Below, in pieces: positions 41,066-48,872 of a DNA stretch of 48,872 nt. The notes under the pieces were generated by a model, which was not told the DNA's origin, ran no database searches, and was given only the letters and a program-made list of their open reading frames with translations. Both the position numbers and the translations under genes were made by a program. Source of the DNA: Christensenellaceae bacterium (GTDB lineage Bacteria > Bacillota > Clostridia > Christensenellales > CAAEEZ01); assembly GCA_020024085.1 (NCBI GenBank), contig JAHHUG010000002.1, positions 1-48,872 on the forward strand, written 5' to 3'. Positions within the stretch are counted from its first letter, which is position 1, and every line of letters begins with the position of its first letter.

Positions 41066-43888
41066 CTATTTGTTACCTTTAAGCATAGGTTTAAGAAATT
41101 CACCAGTATAGCTACCTTTTACCATTGCAACCTCCTCTGGAGTGCCTTCAGCAACAATATTGCCACCTCCGTCGCCACCCTCTGGACCTAAATCAATTAT
41201 GTGGTCTGCAATTTTAATTACATCAAGGTTATGCTCAATTACTACAACAGTATTACCCGAATCAACAAGTTTTTGTAGTATTTTAATAAGCTTTTCAATA
41301 TCGTAGCTATGAAGTCCAGTTGTTGGCTCATCTAGGATATAAAGTGTTCTACCAGTACTTCGTTTTGATAGCTCGGTTGCAAGTTTTACTCTTTGAGCCT
41401 CGCCACCACTTAATGTTGTTGAAGATTGACCTAGTGTGATATAACCTAATCCAACATCATTTACTGTCTTTAGTTTACGATAAATACTAGGCACATTTTC
41501 AAAGAATGCCATTGCATCTTCGACAGTCATATTCAGCACATCGCTAATGTTTTTATCCTTGTAGGTAACCTCAAGAGTTTCCTTATTATATCTTGTACCC
41601 TTACAAACCTCGCAAGGCACATAGATATCTGGTAAAAAGTGCATTTCAATCTTTCGTACACCATCACCCTCGCAATGCTCACATCTACCACCTGCCACAT
41701 TAAAACTAAATCTACCTGGCTTGTAGCCCCTTGCTTTTGCCTCTTTTGTGCTTGCAAAAAGCTCACGGATTGGGGTAAATACCTCTACATATGTTGCAGG
41801 ATTACTCCTTGGAGTTCTACCTATTGGCGATTGGTCAATTTGTATTACTTTGTCAAGGTTTTCTAGCCCCTCAATTGTATCACAATTGCCATAAGTTAGC
41901 CTTGCGTGATTAAGTTTATCTGCAAGGTACGGATACAAAATCTCATTAATTAAGCTACTTTTTCCACTACCCGACACACCAGTAATTACATTAAACACTC
42001 CAAGTGGGATATTTACATCAATGTTTTTAAGGTTATTTTGTTTTGCACCCCTTATGGTTAGCATTTTATCCTTGTTGATTGGTCTACGAGTTTCCGGAAC
42101 TTTAATTTGTCTTTCTCCTGATAAATACTTGCCCGTTATTGACTTTTTATTAGCAATAATATCATCAATTGTACCCTCTGCAACAAGTTTTCCACCGTGC
42201 TTACCTGCCTTTGGTCCAATATCTACAATCCAATCTGCCCTACGCATAGTTTCCTCATCGTGCTCAACTACAAGTAAGGTATTGCCAAGGTCACGAAGCC
42301 TTTCAAGTGTTTTTAATAGTTTTTCGTTATCCCTTTGATGAAGTCCTATACTTGGCTCATCTAGTACATACAACACACCAGTAAGTCCACTACCAATTTG
42401 CGAAGCAAGCCTTATTCTTTGAGACTCGCCACCACTTAAAGTACCTGCCGTTCTTGAAAGTGAAAGATAGCCTAGTCCTACATTATTCAAAAAATCTAGT
42501 CGTGAATTAATCTCCTTAATAATGCCACTTGCAATAAGTTTTTGCTCATCATTAAGCTCAAGATTTTTCATAAACTTTAATAACTCAATTACTGACATAT
42601 CGCAAAGCTCTGCAATATTTTTACCACCAACAGTGACTGCAAGTGCTTGCTCGTTAAGTCTTTTGCCATTACAAGCCTTACAAGGCTCTTGGATAATGTA
42701 TTTTGATAGTTCTTTTTTGGTGTATTCCGATGTGGTTTCGTGGTATCTTCTAAGAACATTATTTGCAACACCCTCAAAAGCTTGGTATGAAGTCATACTC
42801 ATATTTTGAGACTCGTATTGCATATTTACCCTTTCGCCATTTGAACCAAATAGCAAGATATTTTGGATATCTTCCCCTAAATCCTCAAATGGTGTATCCA
42901 TACTAAAACCATAATAATTAGCAAGTGCTGTAAATTGCATTTGTGTAATTTTGCCAGAATCAAGATTCCAACCACAAACCCTTAAAGCACCCTCTCTAAG
43001 TGACTTTGTGCTGTCTCCTATAAGCAATGGAATATTGACTGCATCGGTAAAACCTAATCCCGAACAAACAGGACAAGCACCATATGGAGAGTTAAAACTG
43101 AAAAATCTTGGCGTTAACTCCTCAATGCTGATATTACAAACGGGGCAAGCATACTTTGTAGAGAATAAAATTTCTTCTCCATCAATTTCTGCAATCACAA
43201 TGCCATCACTATGTTTTAGGGCAAGTTCTACACTATCGACCACCCTTTTTCTATCATCTTTTATAATAATTCTATCAACGACAATGGAAATATCGTGCTT
43301 TTTATTTTTGTCAAGCTCGATTTCCTCATCTAGCATTTTTACTTCGCCATCAACCTTTACACGAAGAAAACCCTCTTTTGTTAAGTCCTTAAATAGCTTT
43401 GAATATTCGCCTTTTCTACCACGAATAACTGGTGACAACACAAGCATTTTGCCACCCTCGTGAGCCATTATGCTATCAACAATTTGGTCAATGGTTTGTT
43501 GCTTGATTTCCCTGCCACACTTTGTACAATGTGGAATACCAACACGCGCAAATAACAATCTAAAGTAGTCGTAAATTTCGGTAACAGTACCAACGGTTGA
43601 CCTTGGATTGTTGTTTGTAGACTTTTGGTCGATTGATATACTTGGAGATAATCCCTCAATGCTTTCTACATCGGGCTTTTTCATTTGACCTAAAAATTGT
43701 CTTGCATAACTTGACAAACTCTCGATATATCTTCGTTGTCCCTCTGCATAAATGGTATCAAAAACAAGGGAAGATTTTCCACTACCCGATAATCCTGTAA
43801 AAACAACTATTTTGTCCCTCGGTATTGTAACACTAACATTTTTTAAGTTGTGTACTTTCGCCCCTTTTACTACTATTTTGTCGTTCAT
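41066..43888 (-). CDS. uvrA: Excinuclease ABC subunit A
   Basis: 940 aa, full length. Two ABC ATPase modules have Walker A loops GLSGSGKSS (32-40) and GVSGSGKSS in the second half, signature LSGGESQRIRLA and LSGGEAQRVKLA, and zinc modules CTKCG, CPVC...CPVCSG and CEHCEGDG...CEVCKG. UvrA finds bulky DNA lesions and loads UvrB. It follows uvrB by one base on the same transcript. Confidence 0.97.
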   Translation of the reverse strand: MNDKIVVKGAKVHNLKNVSVTIPRDKIVVFTGLSGSGKSSLVFDTIYAEGQRRYIESLSSYARQFLGQMKKPDVESIEGLSPSISIDQKSTNNNPRSTVGTVTEIYDYFRLLFARVGIPHCTKCGREIKQQTIDQIVDSIMAHEGGKMLVLSPVIRGRKGEYSKLFKDLTKEGFLRVKVDGEVKMLDEEIELDKNKKHDISIVVDRIIIKDDRKRVVDSVELALKHSDGIVIAEIDGEEILFSTKYACPVCNISIEELTPRFFSFNSPYGACPVCSGLGFTDAVNIPLLIGDSTKSLREGALRVCGWNLDSGKITQMQFTALANYYGFSMDTPFEDLGEDIQNILLFGSNGERVNMQYESQNMSMTSYQAFEGVANNVLRRYHETTSEYTKKELSKYIIQEPCKACNGKRLNEQALAVTVGGKNIAELCDMSVIELLKFMKNLELNDEQKLIASGIIKEINSRLDFLNNVGLGYLSLSRTAGTLSGGESQRIRLASQIGSGLTGVLYVLDEPSIGLHQRDNEKLLKTLERLRDLGNTLLVVEHDEETMRRADWIVDIGPKAGKHGGKLVAEGTIDDIIANKKSITGKYLSGERQIKVPETRRPINKDKMLTIRGAKQNNLKNIDVNIPLGVFNVITGVSGSGKSSLINEILYPYLADKLNHARLTYGNCDTIEGLENLDKVIQIDQSPIGRTPRSNPATYVEVFTPIRELFASTKEAKARGYKPGRFSFNVAGGRCEHCEGDGVRKIEMHFLPDIYVPCEVCKGTRYNKETLEVTYKDKNISDVLNMTVEDAMAFFENVPSIYRKLKTVNDVGLGYITLGQSSTTLSGGEAQRVKLATELSKRSTGRTLYILDEPTTGLHSYDIEKLIKILQKLVDSGNTVVVIEHNLDVIKIADHIIDLGPEGGDGGGNIVAEGTPEEVAMVKGSYTGEFLKPMLKGNK

Positions 43889-43889
43889 A

Positions 43890-45857
43890 TTAATTCCTTA
43901 ATTTCTTTTTAAGTTCTGCAATCTCATCTCGCAAGGTAATTGCCCTTTCAAAGTCTAAACTTGCAGATGCCACACTCATAAGTCCTTTTAGATACTCAAT
44001 TTGCCTTAAGATATCAGCCGTATCCATTTTTTCAATTTTTGCCTTTTTCTCTTCCGTTTTCTTGGTAATTTCAAGGGTATTCTGTACCGATTTTATAATA
44101 GTTTTTGGAGTAATATTATGCTCTTTGTTGTACTCCATTTGTATTTTTCTGCGATACTCTGTCTCATCAATAGCCCTTTTCATACTGCCAGTAATAGTAT
44201 CTGCATACATTATTACCTTGCTTTCGCTGTTTCTTGCAGCACGACCGATTGTTTGGATAAGCGATGAGTCGCTCCTTAAAAATCCTTCCTTATCAGCATC
44301 AAGTATTGCCACAAGTTGTACTTCCGGAAGGTCTAGTCCCTCACGAAGAAGGTTGATACCAACTAGAACATCAAATTCGCCAAGCCTTAACTTGTTGACA
44401 ATTTCTATTCGTTCCAAGGTATCTATATCACTGTGCATATATCTAACCTTGATACCCTTTTCCTTAAGGTAATCGGTTAGACTTTCTGCCATTTTTTTAG
44501 TTAAAGTGGTAACAAGTACCCTACCTTTATTATCTACAACTCTATTAATTTCACTAATTAAATCGTCGATTTGACCATCAATTTTTCTTACCTCAATAGG
44601 TGGGTCAACAAGTCCTGTTGGTCTAATAATTTGCTCAACGATTTGGTCTTGTTCGCCTAATTCGTAAGGTCCAGGAGTGGCAGAAACACATATAATTTGG
44701 TTAATTTTGCTATCAAACTCCTCAAAATTAAGAGGTCTATTATCAAACGCTGAAGGTAATCTAAATCCGTAGTCTACAAGATTAGTTTTTCTTGCTCGGT
44801 CGCCATTATACATACCTCTAATTTGTGGTAAAGTCATATGGCTTTCATCAACAAATACCAAAAAGTTTTTGTTAAAGAAGTCTAGTAATGTATATGGAGT
44901 TTGTCCAGGCACCCTACCATCAAAGTATCTTGAATAATTCTCAATACCATTGCAATAGCCAAGTTCCTTAAGCATTTCCATATCGTAGCTTACCCTTTCC
45001 TTGATTCGTTGAGCCTCAATAAGTTTGTGATTATCCTCAAAATATTTTACCCTTTCCACCATATCTTTGCCAATGTTGTCAATGGCCTTTTCCATAGTTC
45101 TGTCCCCGTAAACATAGTGAGATGCAGGGAAAATAAATGCGTGTTTAAGCTCGTTTAGTCGCTTGCCAGTGATTAGGTCAATCTCGCTAATTCTCTCCAC
45201 CGTATCACCAAAATACTCCACTCTAATTGCCTTATCGGAGTAACTTGATGGGAAAATATCCAAGACATCTCCCCTTACTCTAAATGTGGAACGGACAAAG
45301 TCAATATCTGCCCTCTTATACTGAATATCTACAAGTTTTTGGATAAGAACATCTCTTGGAAATTCCTCATCTGGTCTAATGGAAATGGATAAACCATAAT
45401 ATTCAAACGGTGCACCAAGACCATAAATACAAGAAACTGAACTTACTACTATTGTGTCGTTTCGTTCAAAAAGTGAACTTGTAGCAGAATGGCGAAGCTT
45501 ATCAATTTCGTCATTAATTTGCAGTTCCTTTTCGATATAAGTATCTGACCTAGGAATATATGCTTCCGGTTGATAATAATCATAGTAACTAACAAAAAAC
45601 TCAACTCTATTTTTAGGGAAAAACTCCCTAAATTCATTACAAAGTTGAGCTGCTAATGTCTTGTTATGGGCAATAACTAAGGTAGGTCGTTGCAATTTTT
45701 CTATAACATTTGCCATAGTAAAAGTTTTACCACTACCCGTTACACCCTTTAGTACCTGACATCTTAATCCATTATTCAAGCCTTCAACAAGCTTATCTAT
45801 TGCTTGAGGTTGGTCTCCCGTTGGCTTATATTTTGACTGTAATTCAAATCTATCCAT
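43890..45857 (-). CDS. uvrB: Excinuclease ABC subunit B
   Basis: 655 aa, full length. Helicase-like core with Walker A GVTGSGKTF (38-46), the damage-probing beta-hairpin YYDYYQPEAYIPRSDTYIEK, DESH box, and motif VI QTIGRAARN. A C-terminal UVR domain (about 615-650) contacts UvrC. The gene follows two small winged-helix-like genes, and no uvrC or LexA-type box is seen in this window. Confidence 0.97.
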   Translation of the reverse strand: MDRFELQSKYKPTGDQPQAIDKLVEGLNNGLRCQVLKGVTGSGKTFTMANVIEKLQRPTLVIAHNKTLAAQLCNEFREFFPKNRVEFFVSYYDYYQPEAYIPRSDTYIEKELQINDEIDKLRHSATSSLFERNDTIVVSSVSCIYGLGAPFEYYGLSISIRPDEEFPRDVLIQKLVDIQYKRADIDFVRSTFRVRGDVLDIFPSSYSDKAIRVEYFGDTVERISEIDLITGKRLNELKHAFIFPASHYVYGDRTMEKAIDNIGKDMVERVKYFEDNHKLIEAQRIKERVSYDMEMLKELGYCNGIENYSRYFDGRVPGQTPYTLLDFFNKNFLVFVDESHMTLPQIRGMYNGDRARKTNLVDYGFRLPSAFDNRPLNFEEFDSKINQIICVSATPGPYELGEQDQIVEQIIRPTGLVDPPIEVRKIDGQIDDLISEINRVVDNKGRVLVTTLTKKMAESLTDYLKEKGIKVRYMHSDIDTLERIEIVNKLRLGEFDVLVGINLLREGLDLPEVQLVAILDADKEGFLRSDSSLIQTIGRAARNSESKVIMYADTITGSMKRAIDETEYRRKIQMEYNKEHNITPKTIIKSVQNTLEITKKTEEKKAKIEKMDTADILRQIEYLKGLMSVASASLDFERAITLRDEIAELKKKLRN

Positions 45858-45859
45858 AA

Positions 45860-46246
45860 TTAAAATAAAGATGCTATGTATTGAATAAGTTTACCTATAC
45901 CGAATGAGAACAATGCAAAAACTATGGTAATACATATCTTAAAGTATATACTCTTTCTAAACAGCTCTTGCCACCTTTTGAAGTTAAGCCCTTTTTTGTG
46001 CATAGTAATGCAATATGTAAGCTCTCCTTTTCTGTCCGACTCCACGTAATCAAAGTAGTCGTCATTTTGAAGATTTACTAAAATCGGCTTTAACTCCTCC
46101 TCTTTTATATCCATTTTGTAAGGGATTTCGCTTAAAATATCAATAGGAGTAACTAGGCAAACACCATCTCGTAGTTTTGCCTCGTTAAATAAAGCTCTCA
46201 TAACAGCCTTTTCTTTTTTGGTTAAACCTTGTCTCTCTATTGCCAT
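45860..46246 (-). CDS. Predicted winged-helix-like protein with C-terminal membrane tail (128 aa)
   Basis: Residues 1-90 look like a compact winged-helix domain (GLTKKEKAVMRALFNEA, then LVTPIDILSEIP and a turn FDYVESDRKGELTYCIT). The C-terminal 25 residues are one hydrophobic helix, so the protein is probably tail-anchored with its domain in the cytoplasm. I recall similar proteins beside uvrB in other Clostridia but know no function. It lies two bases from uvrB and one from the upstream small gene. Confidence 0.7.
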   Translation of the reverse strand: MAIERQGLTKKEKAVMRALFNEAKLRDGVCLVTPIDILSEIPYKMDIKEEELKPILVNLQNDDYFDYVESDRKGELTYCITMHKKGLNFKRWQELFRKSIYFKICITIVFALFSFGIGKLIQYIASLF

Positions 46247-46247
46247 A

Positions 46248-46742
46248 CTATCCCACTAAACCTATTATTAGCATAATTATTGCAATTATACCACCACCAC
46301 TCATAGCACCTGTAAAAGCTGACCAAAATATCTTTTTATAGTTTATTTCGACCTTTGTTGTAATTACTTTTTCTTGAGGTGTTTTTTTGAAAGTTTTCCT
46401 TTCCTTTGCTTGTGGGGTAGGCTCATTAAACTCTTCCTCCACGGCATTTACGGTGTTTTTAACAGAATTAATCATAGCTTTAGTAGACTCCATTTCCTTA
46501 AGCTCCTCTATCAAAACAGGGGCTTTTGGAGTAGGAGCTACTACACATTCTTGCAAATTGATAATTCTAGTTTCAATAGCACTTCTGCCCGAAAGGTCAG
46601 TTAATAGGCTTAAAAGCTCATCTTTATCTACCTTTTCGGTCATATGGTCAATTATTTCCTCCGGCTCTAATACAACATATGTATTAAGTGGACTTCTTTT
46701 TATTAAATATGCAAGTATATCTGCTTCCTTATGATTAATCAT
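46248..46742 (-). CDS. Predicted winged-helix-like protein with C-terminal membrane tail (164 aa)
   Basis: The N-terminal 70 residues (EADILAYLIKRSP, LEPEEIIDHM, DELLSLLTDL) suggest a winged-helix fold, followed by a low-complexity charged linker and one hydrophobic C-terminal helix (about 140-162). The architecture mirrors the next gene, so the two may be a paralogous or partner pair. It starts 26 bases after hom on the coaX-hom-uvrBA transcript. Function unknown. Confidence 0.65.
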   Translation of the reverse strand: MINHKEADILAYLIKRSPLNTYVVLEPEEIIDHMTEKVDKDELLSLLTDLSGRSAIETRIINLQECVVAPTPKAPVLIEELKEMESTKAMINSVKNTVNAVEEEFNEPTPQAKERKTFKKTPQEKVITTKVEINYKKIFWSAFTGAMSGGGIIAIIMLIIGLVG

Positions 46743-46768
46743 ATTTACCTCAATGATTTATTGATAAA

Positions 46769-48046
46769 TTATTGTGCTACCCTAATCAATGCATCAACAT
46801 TCATTACGCAGTTATTCTTTTCAACAAGTTCTGCAATAGCCTTTTGAATATCACTTTCCTTTGTCTCGTGTGTAACAATGATAATTGGAACAGTATTGGT
46901 ATCATCATCAGAATGTTTTTGAACAACTTGTCTAATTGAAACATTGTTTTTACCTAATACATCAGCGATTGTTGCAAAGTTACCTGCTGCATCAACAACT
47001 GATAATCTTAGATAATATCTGCAGAAGAAATCATTATTGAAGTCCTCATCAGTTGTTTCCTCTATGATATAGTTGTATGGTTCGGTTCTTTGTGCTGCAT
47101 AAATAATATCACTTACAATAGCACTACCTGTTGGGAAGTCTCCTGCACCTCTACCATAAAGCATAATATCGCCAACACTATCACCATTTAGTAATACTGC
47201 ATTAAATGAACCTTTAACGGTAGCTAGTGGGTTATTGTTTTTAACAAATGCTGGGTGTACACGAGCTTCAATCTTGCCATCAATATTTTTTGAAATAGCA
47301 AGTAGTTTAAGGGTGTAACCAAGCTCCTTACCATAGTTGATATCCTCGCTCTTAATGTTTGTCATACCCTCACGATATACTCTTGAAATAGGTACTCTTT
47401 TGTGATAAGCAAGTGTAGACAAAATACTAATTTTGTACATTGCATCAAAACCATCAACATCGGCTGTTGGGTTAGCCTCTGCATAGCCCAATCTTTGAGC
47501 CTCTTTTAGAGCATCTTCATAAGAAACTCCACTATCACTCATATTGCTAAGGATATAGTTTGTAGTACCATTGATAATACCTTGCATACTTTTGATTTCG
47601 TTAGCTTGCAATCCCTCGGTAATTGTACGAATAATAGGTACACCACCTACACAGCTTGCCTCAAAATACAAACCTGCATTACCTTTTTTAGCTGCCTCTT
47701 GAAGCTCTGGCCAATGCTTACTAAATAATTCCTTATTAGCAGTAACAATGCTTTTGCCTGCCTCTAATGCCTTAATTAAAAATGTTCTAGCTGGCTCAAT
47801 TCCACCAAAGAACTCGCAAACAATAGAAATATCCTTGTTGTTGATAACATTATCAATATCGCAAGATACAATGTCATCACTGATACCTAATTCTCTAGTT
47901 CTATCAAGATTTCTCTCAAGTACATGCATAACCTCTACATCAAGGTTTTGAGTCTTTTTGAAATACTCTCTTTTTTGTTTCAAAATGTTGTATGTGCCAC
48001 CACCAACAGTGCCAACACCTAATAATGCTACTCCTACTTTTTTCAT
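46769..48046 (-). CDS. hom: Homoserine dehydrogenase with ACT domain
   Basis: 425 aa enzyme of threonine and methionine synthesis that reduces aspartate semialdehyde to homoserine. The dinucleotide loop LGVGTVGGGTY lies at 9-19, the catalytic region EASCVGGVPIIRTI and GIINGTTNYIL in the middle, and a C-terminal ACT-type domain (about 345-425) should bind threonine for feedback control. The start overlaps the coaX stop (ATGA). No aspartokinase, thrB or thrC is nearby. Confidence 0.96.
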   Translation of the reverse strand: MKKVGVALLGVGTVGGGTYNILKQKREYFKKTQNLDVEVMHVLERNLDRTRELGISDDIVSCDIDNVINNKDISIVCEFFGGIEPARTFLIKALEAGKSIVTANKELFSKHWPELQEAAKKGNAGLYFEASCVGGVPIIRTITEGLQANEIKSMQGIINGTTNYILSNMSDSGVSYEDALKEAQRLGYAEANPTADVDGFDAMYKISILSTLAYHKRVPISRVYREGMTNIKSEDINYGKELGYTLKLLAISKNIDGKIEARVHPAFVKNNNPLATVKGSFNAVLLNGDSVGDIMLYGRGAGDFPTGSAIVSDIIYAAQRTEPYNYIIEETTDEDFNNDFFCRYYLRLSVVDAAGNFATIADVLGKNNVSIRQVVQKHSDDDTNTVPIIIVTHETKESDIQKAIAELVEKNNCVMNVDALIRVAQ

Positions 48047-48819
48047 TTGTTATCCTCTCTATTTAAATCGTAAATAATTTTTAATCCTTTTATTGATAAA
48101 GCTCTATCGTACACATCAACCCAGCTATCCTCGATAATGTGTTCGCCAAGACCACCTGTTGCAATAACTTTTGCATTATGGTATCCTGTTTCCTCCTTTA
48201 TCTGCTCTACAATACCTTTTGTCAAATTTCTAAAGCCGTATAAAATACCCGACCTCATATTATCCATTGTATTTGTGCCAACAACTTTTTTTGGAAGTAC
48301 AAGTTCAAACTTTGGAAGTTTACTGCCTGCTGCGACCATAGCCTCTTGAGCTGTTTTAAGTCCAGGAGCAATCGCACCTCCAATAAATTCACCATTTTCG
48401 GAAATTACACCGAATGTAGTCGCTGTACCAAAATCAACCACAATGCTTGGCCCACCATAATTATGATATACGCAAGCTGCTGTGCAAATTCTATCTGCAC
48501 CAAGGTTTTCTGGTCTATCGTATTTAATAGCTAGTCCAGTATTAAGATTGCAATCCACCCAAAGTGGAGTTTTACCAACATAATGTTTGATTGAATGCTC
48601 TATTGTATAGTTAAGGTTTGGAAGAACTGAAGAAATGATTACCCCTTCTATATCCACCAAATTAATACCTATACTTTTACATAAATCCATTAAAGTAATA
48701 CCAAGCTCATCTGCTGTACGATTAATCTTTGAAGAAATTCTCCAGCTAGCGAACTGCTTATTCTTATTAAAGATAGCAATTTTAATATTGGTATTGCCTA
48801 CATCCATTACTAAAATCAT
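48043..48819 (-). CDS. coaX: Type III pantothenate kinase
   Basis: 258 aa, makes 4'-phosphopantothenate, the first step of CoA synthesis. The ASKHA motifs are MDVGNTNIKIAIF at the N-terminus, VDFGTATTFGVI and GGAIAPGLKTA. Type III enzymes need a monovalent cation and are not inhibited by CoA. It has a TTTGGAG site and heads the six-gene transcript to uvrA. Confidence 0.95.
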   Translation of the reverse strand: MILVMDVGNTNIKIAIFNKNKQFASWRISSKINRTADELGITLMDLCKSIGINLVDIEGVIISSVLPNLNYTIEHSIKHYVGKTPLWVDCNLNTGLAIKYDRPENLGADRICTAACVYHNYGGPSIVVDFGTATTFGVISENGEFIGGAIAPGLKTAQEAMVAAGSKLPKFELVLPKKVVGTNTMDNMRSGILYGFRNLTKGIVEQIKEETGYHNAKVIATGGLGEHIIEDSWVDVYDRALSIKGLKIIYDLNREDNK

Positions 48820-48845
48820 ATAATGTCTCCAAATAAATATATTTT

Positions 48846-48851
48846 ATTATA
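48846..48851 (-). promoter_or_regulatory. -10 box of the coaX-hom-uvrBA operon
   Basis: TATAAT on the minus strand, about 27 bases before the coaX ATG. The matching -35 would lie at the window edge and is not convincingly visible. Confidence 0.5.
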
Positions 48852-48872
48852 CAATAAAACTATATATTTTTC

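Noticed and set aside
1..48872. Search for tRNA, rRNA, CRISPR repeats, transposases, phage genes, att sites and origins
   Set aside because: I found no cloverleaf, spaced direct repeats, integrase or terminal repeats by reading; no claim made.
46743..48872. T-box, riboswitch or SOS box upstream of hom, coaX or uvrB
   Set aside because: No leader longer than about 30 bases and no LexA-type palindrome is present; hom and uvrB are internal operon genes.

Overview
The window is AT-rich chromosomal DNA that looks like an uncultured, strictly anaerobic Clostridia-type Firmicute (inference). The grounds are a trimeric NAD-linked [FeFe] hydrogenase, a full Rnf complex, a ribosomal protein L27 with a cleavable N-terminal extension next to its Prp protease, Firmicute-style B12-binding radical SAM and RNase G genes beside rplU, strong GGAGG ribosome binding sites, and polar lipoprotein and flippase genes. 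I see no rRNA, tRNA, CRISPR array, phage gene or transposase.

Layout. 1-1330 (+): membrane-embedded M28-type peptidase. 1466-10341 (-): one long operon from a promoter at 10313-10341 to a terminator at 1466-1496. It encodes DRTGG protein, RsbW-like ATPase, HydS-type sensory hydrogenase, second DRTGG protein, PHP phosphoesterase, NAD synthetase, HydC, HATPase, HndB-like protein, HydB and catalytic HydA. 10442-12840 (-): malQ, phosphopantetheinyl transferase and acpP. 12883-14340 (-): 8-oxoguanine glycosylase and a NYN-domain protein. 14346-19427 (-): radical SAM pair, RNase G, L21 (with leader), Prp, L27. 19603-21565 (-): mannose-6-phosphate isomerase and ROK glucokinase. 21595-23646 (-): minD, minE, a 54-residue membrane protein and an M50 protease. 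23724-27513 (-): ppx, maf, an mreB-like gene and a 4-TM protein. 27701-32897 (-): rnfCDGEAB. 33030-33956 (-): two half-size TauE/SafE transporters. 33992-38181 (+): a 1361-residue lipoprotein with five repeated binding-type domains. 38355-40914 (+): SpoVB-like flippase, DUF421 and DUF4363 genes. 41002-48851 (-): coaX, hom, two small winged-helix-like tail-anchored proteins, uvrB and uvrA.

How the genes fit together. The hydrogenase trimer and Rnf are the two usual ways a fermenter balances ferredoxin, NADH and H2, and both are here. The hydrogenase operon also carries an apparent signalling block (HydS, two DRTGG proteins, two HATPases, PHP) and an NAD synthetase, so catalysis, H2/redox sensing and NAD supply appear to be co-transcribed. 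This block is the best candidate for an incompletely described system in the window. Other points for a second look are missing aspartates in both Rnf flavinylation motifs, a serine in the L1 motif of HydA, two apparently leaderless promoters, a likely AUA start codon on the flippase, a MinDE pair without MinC nearby, and the dual-anchored repeat lipoprotein.
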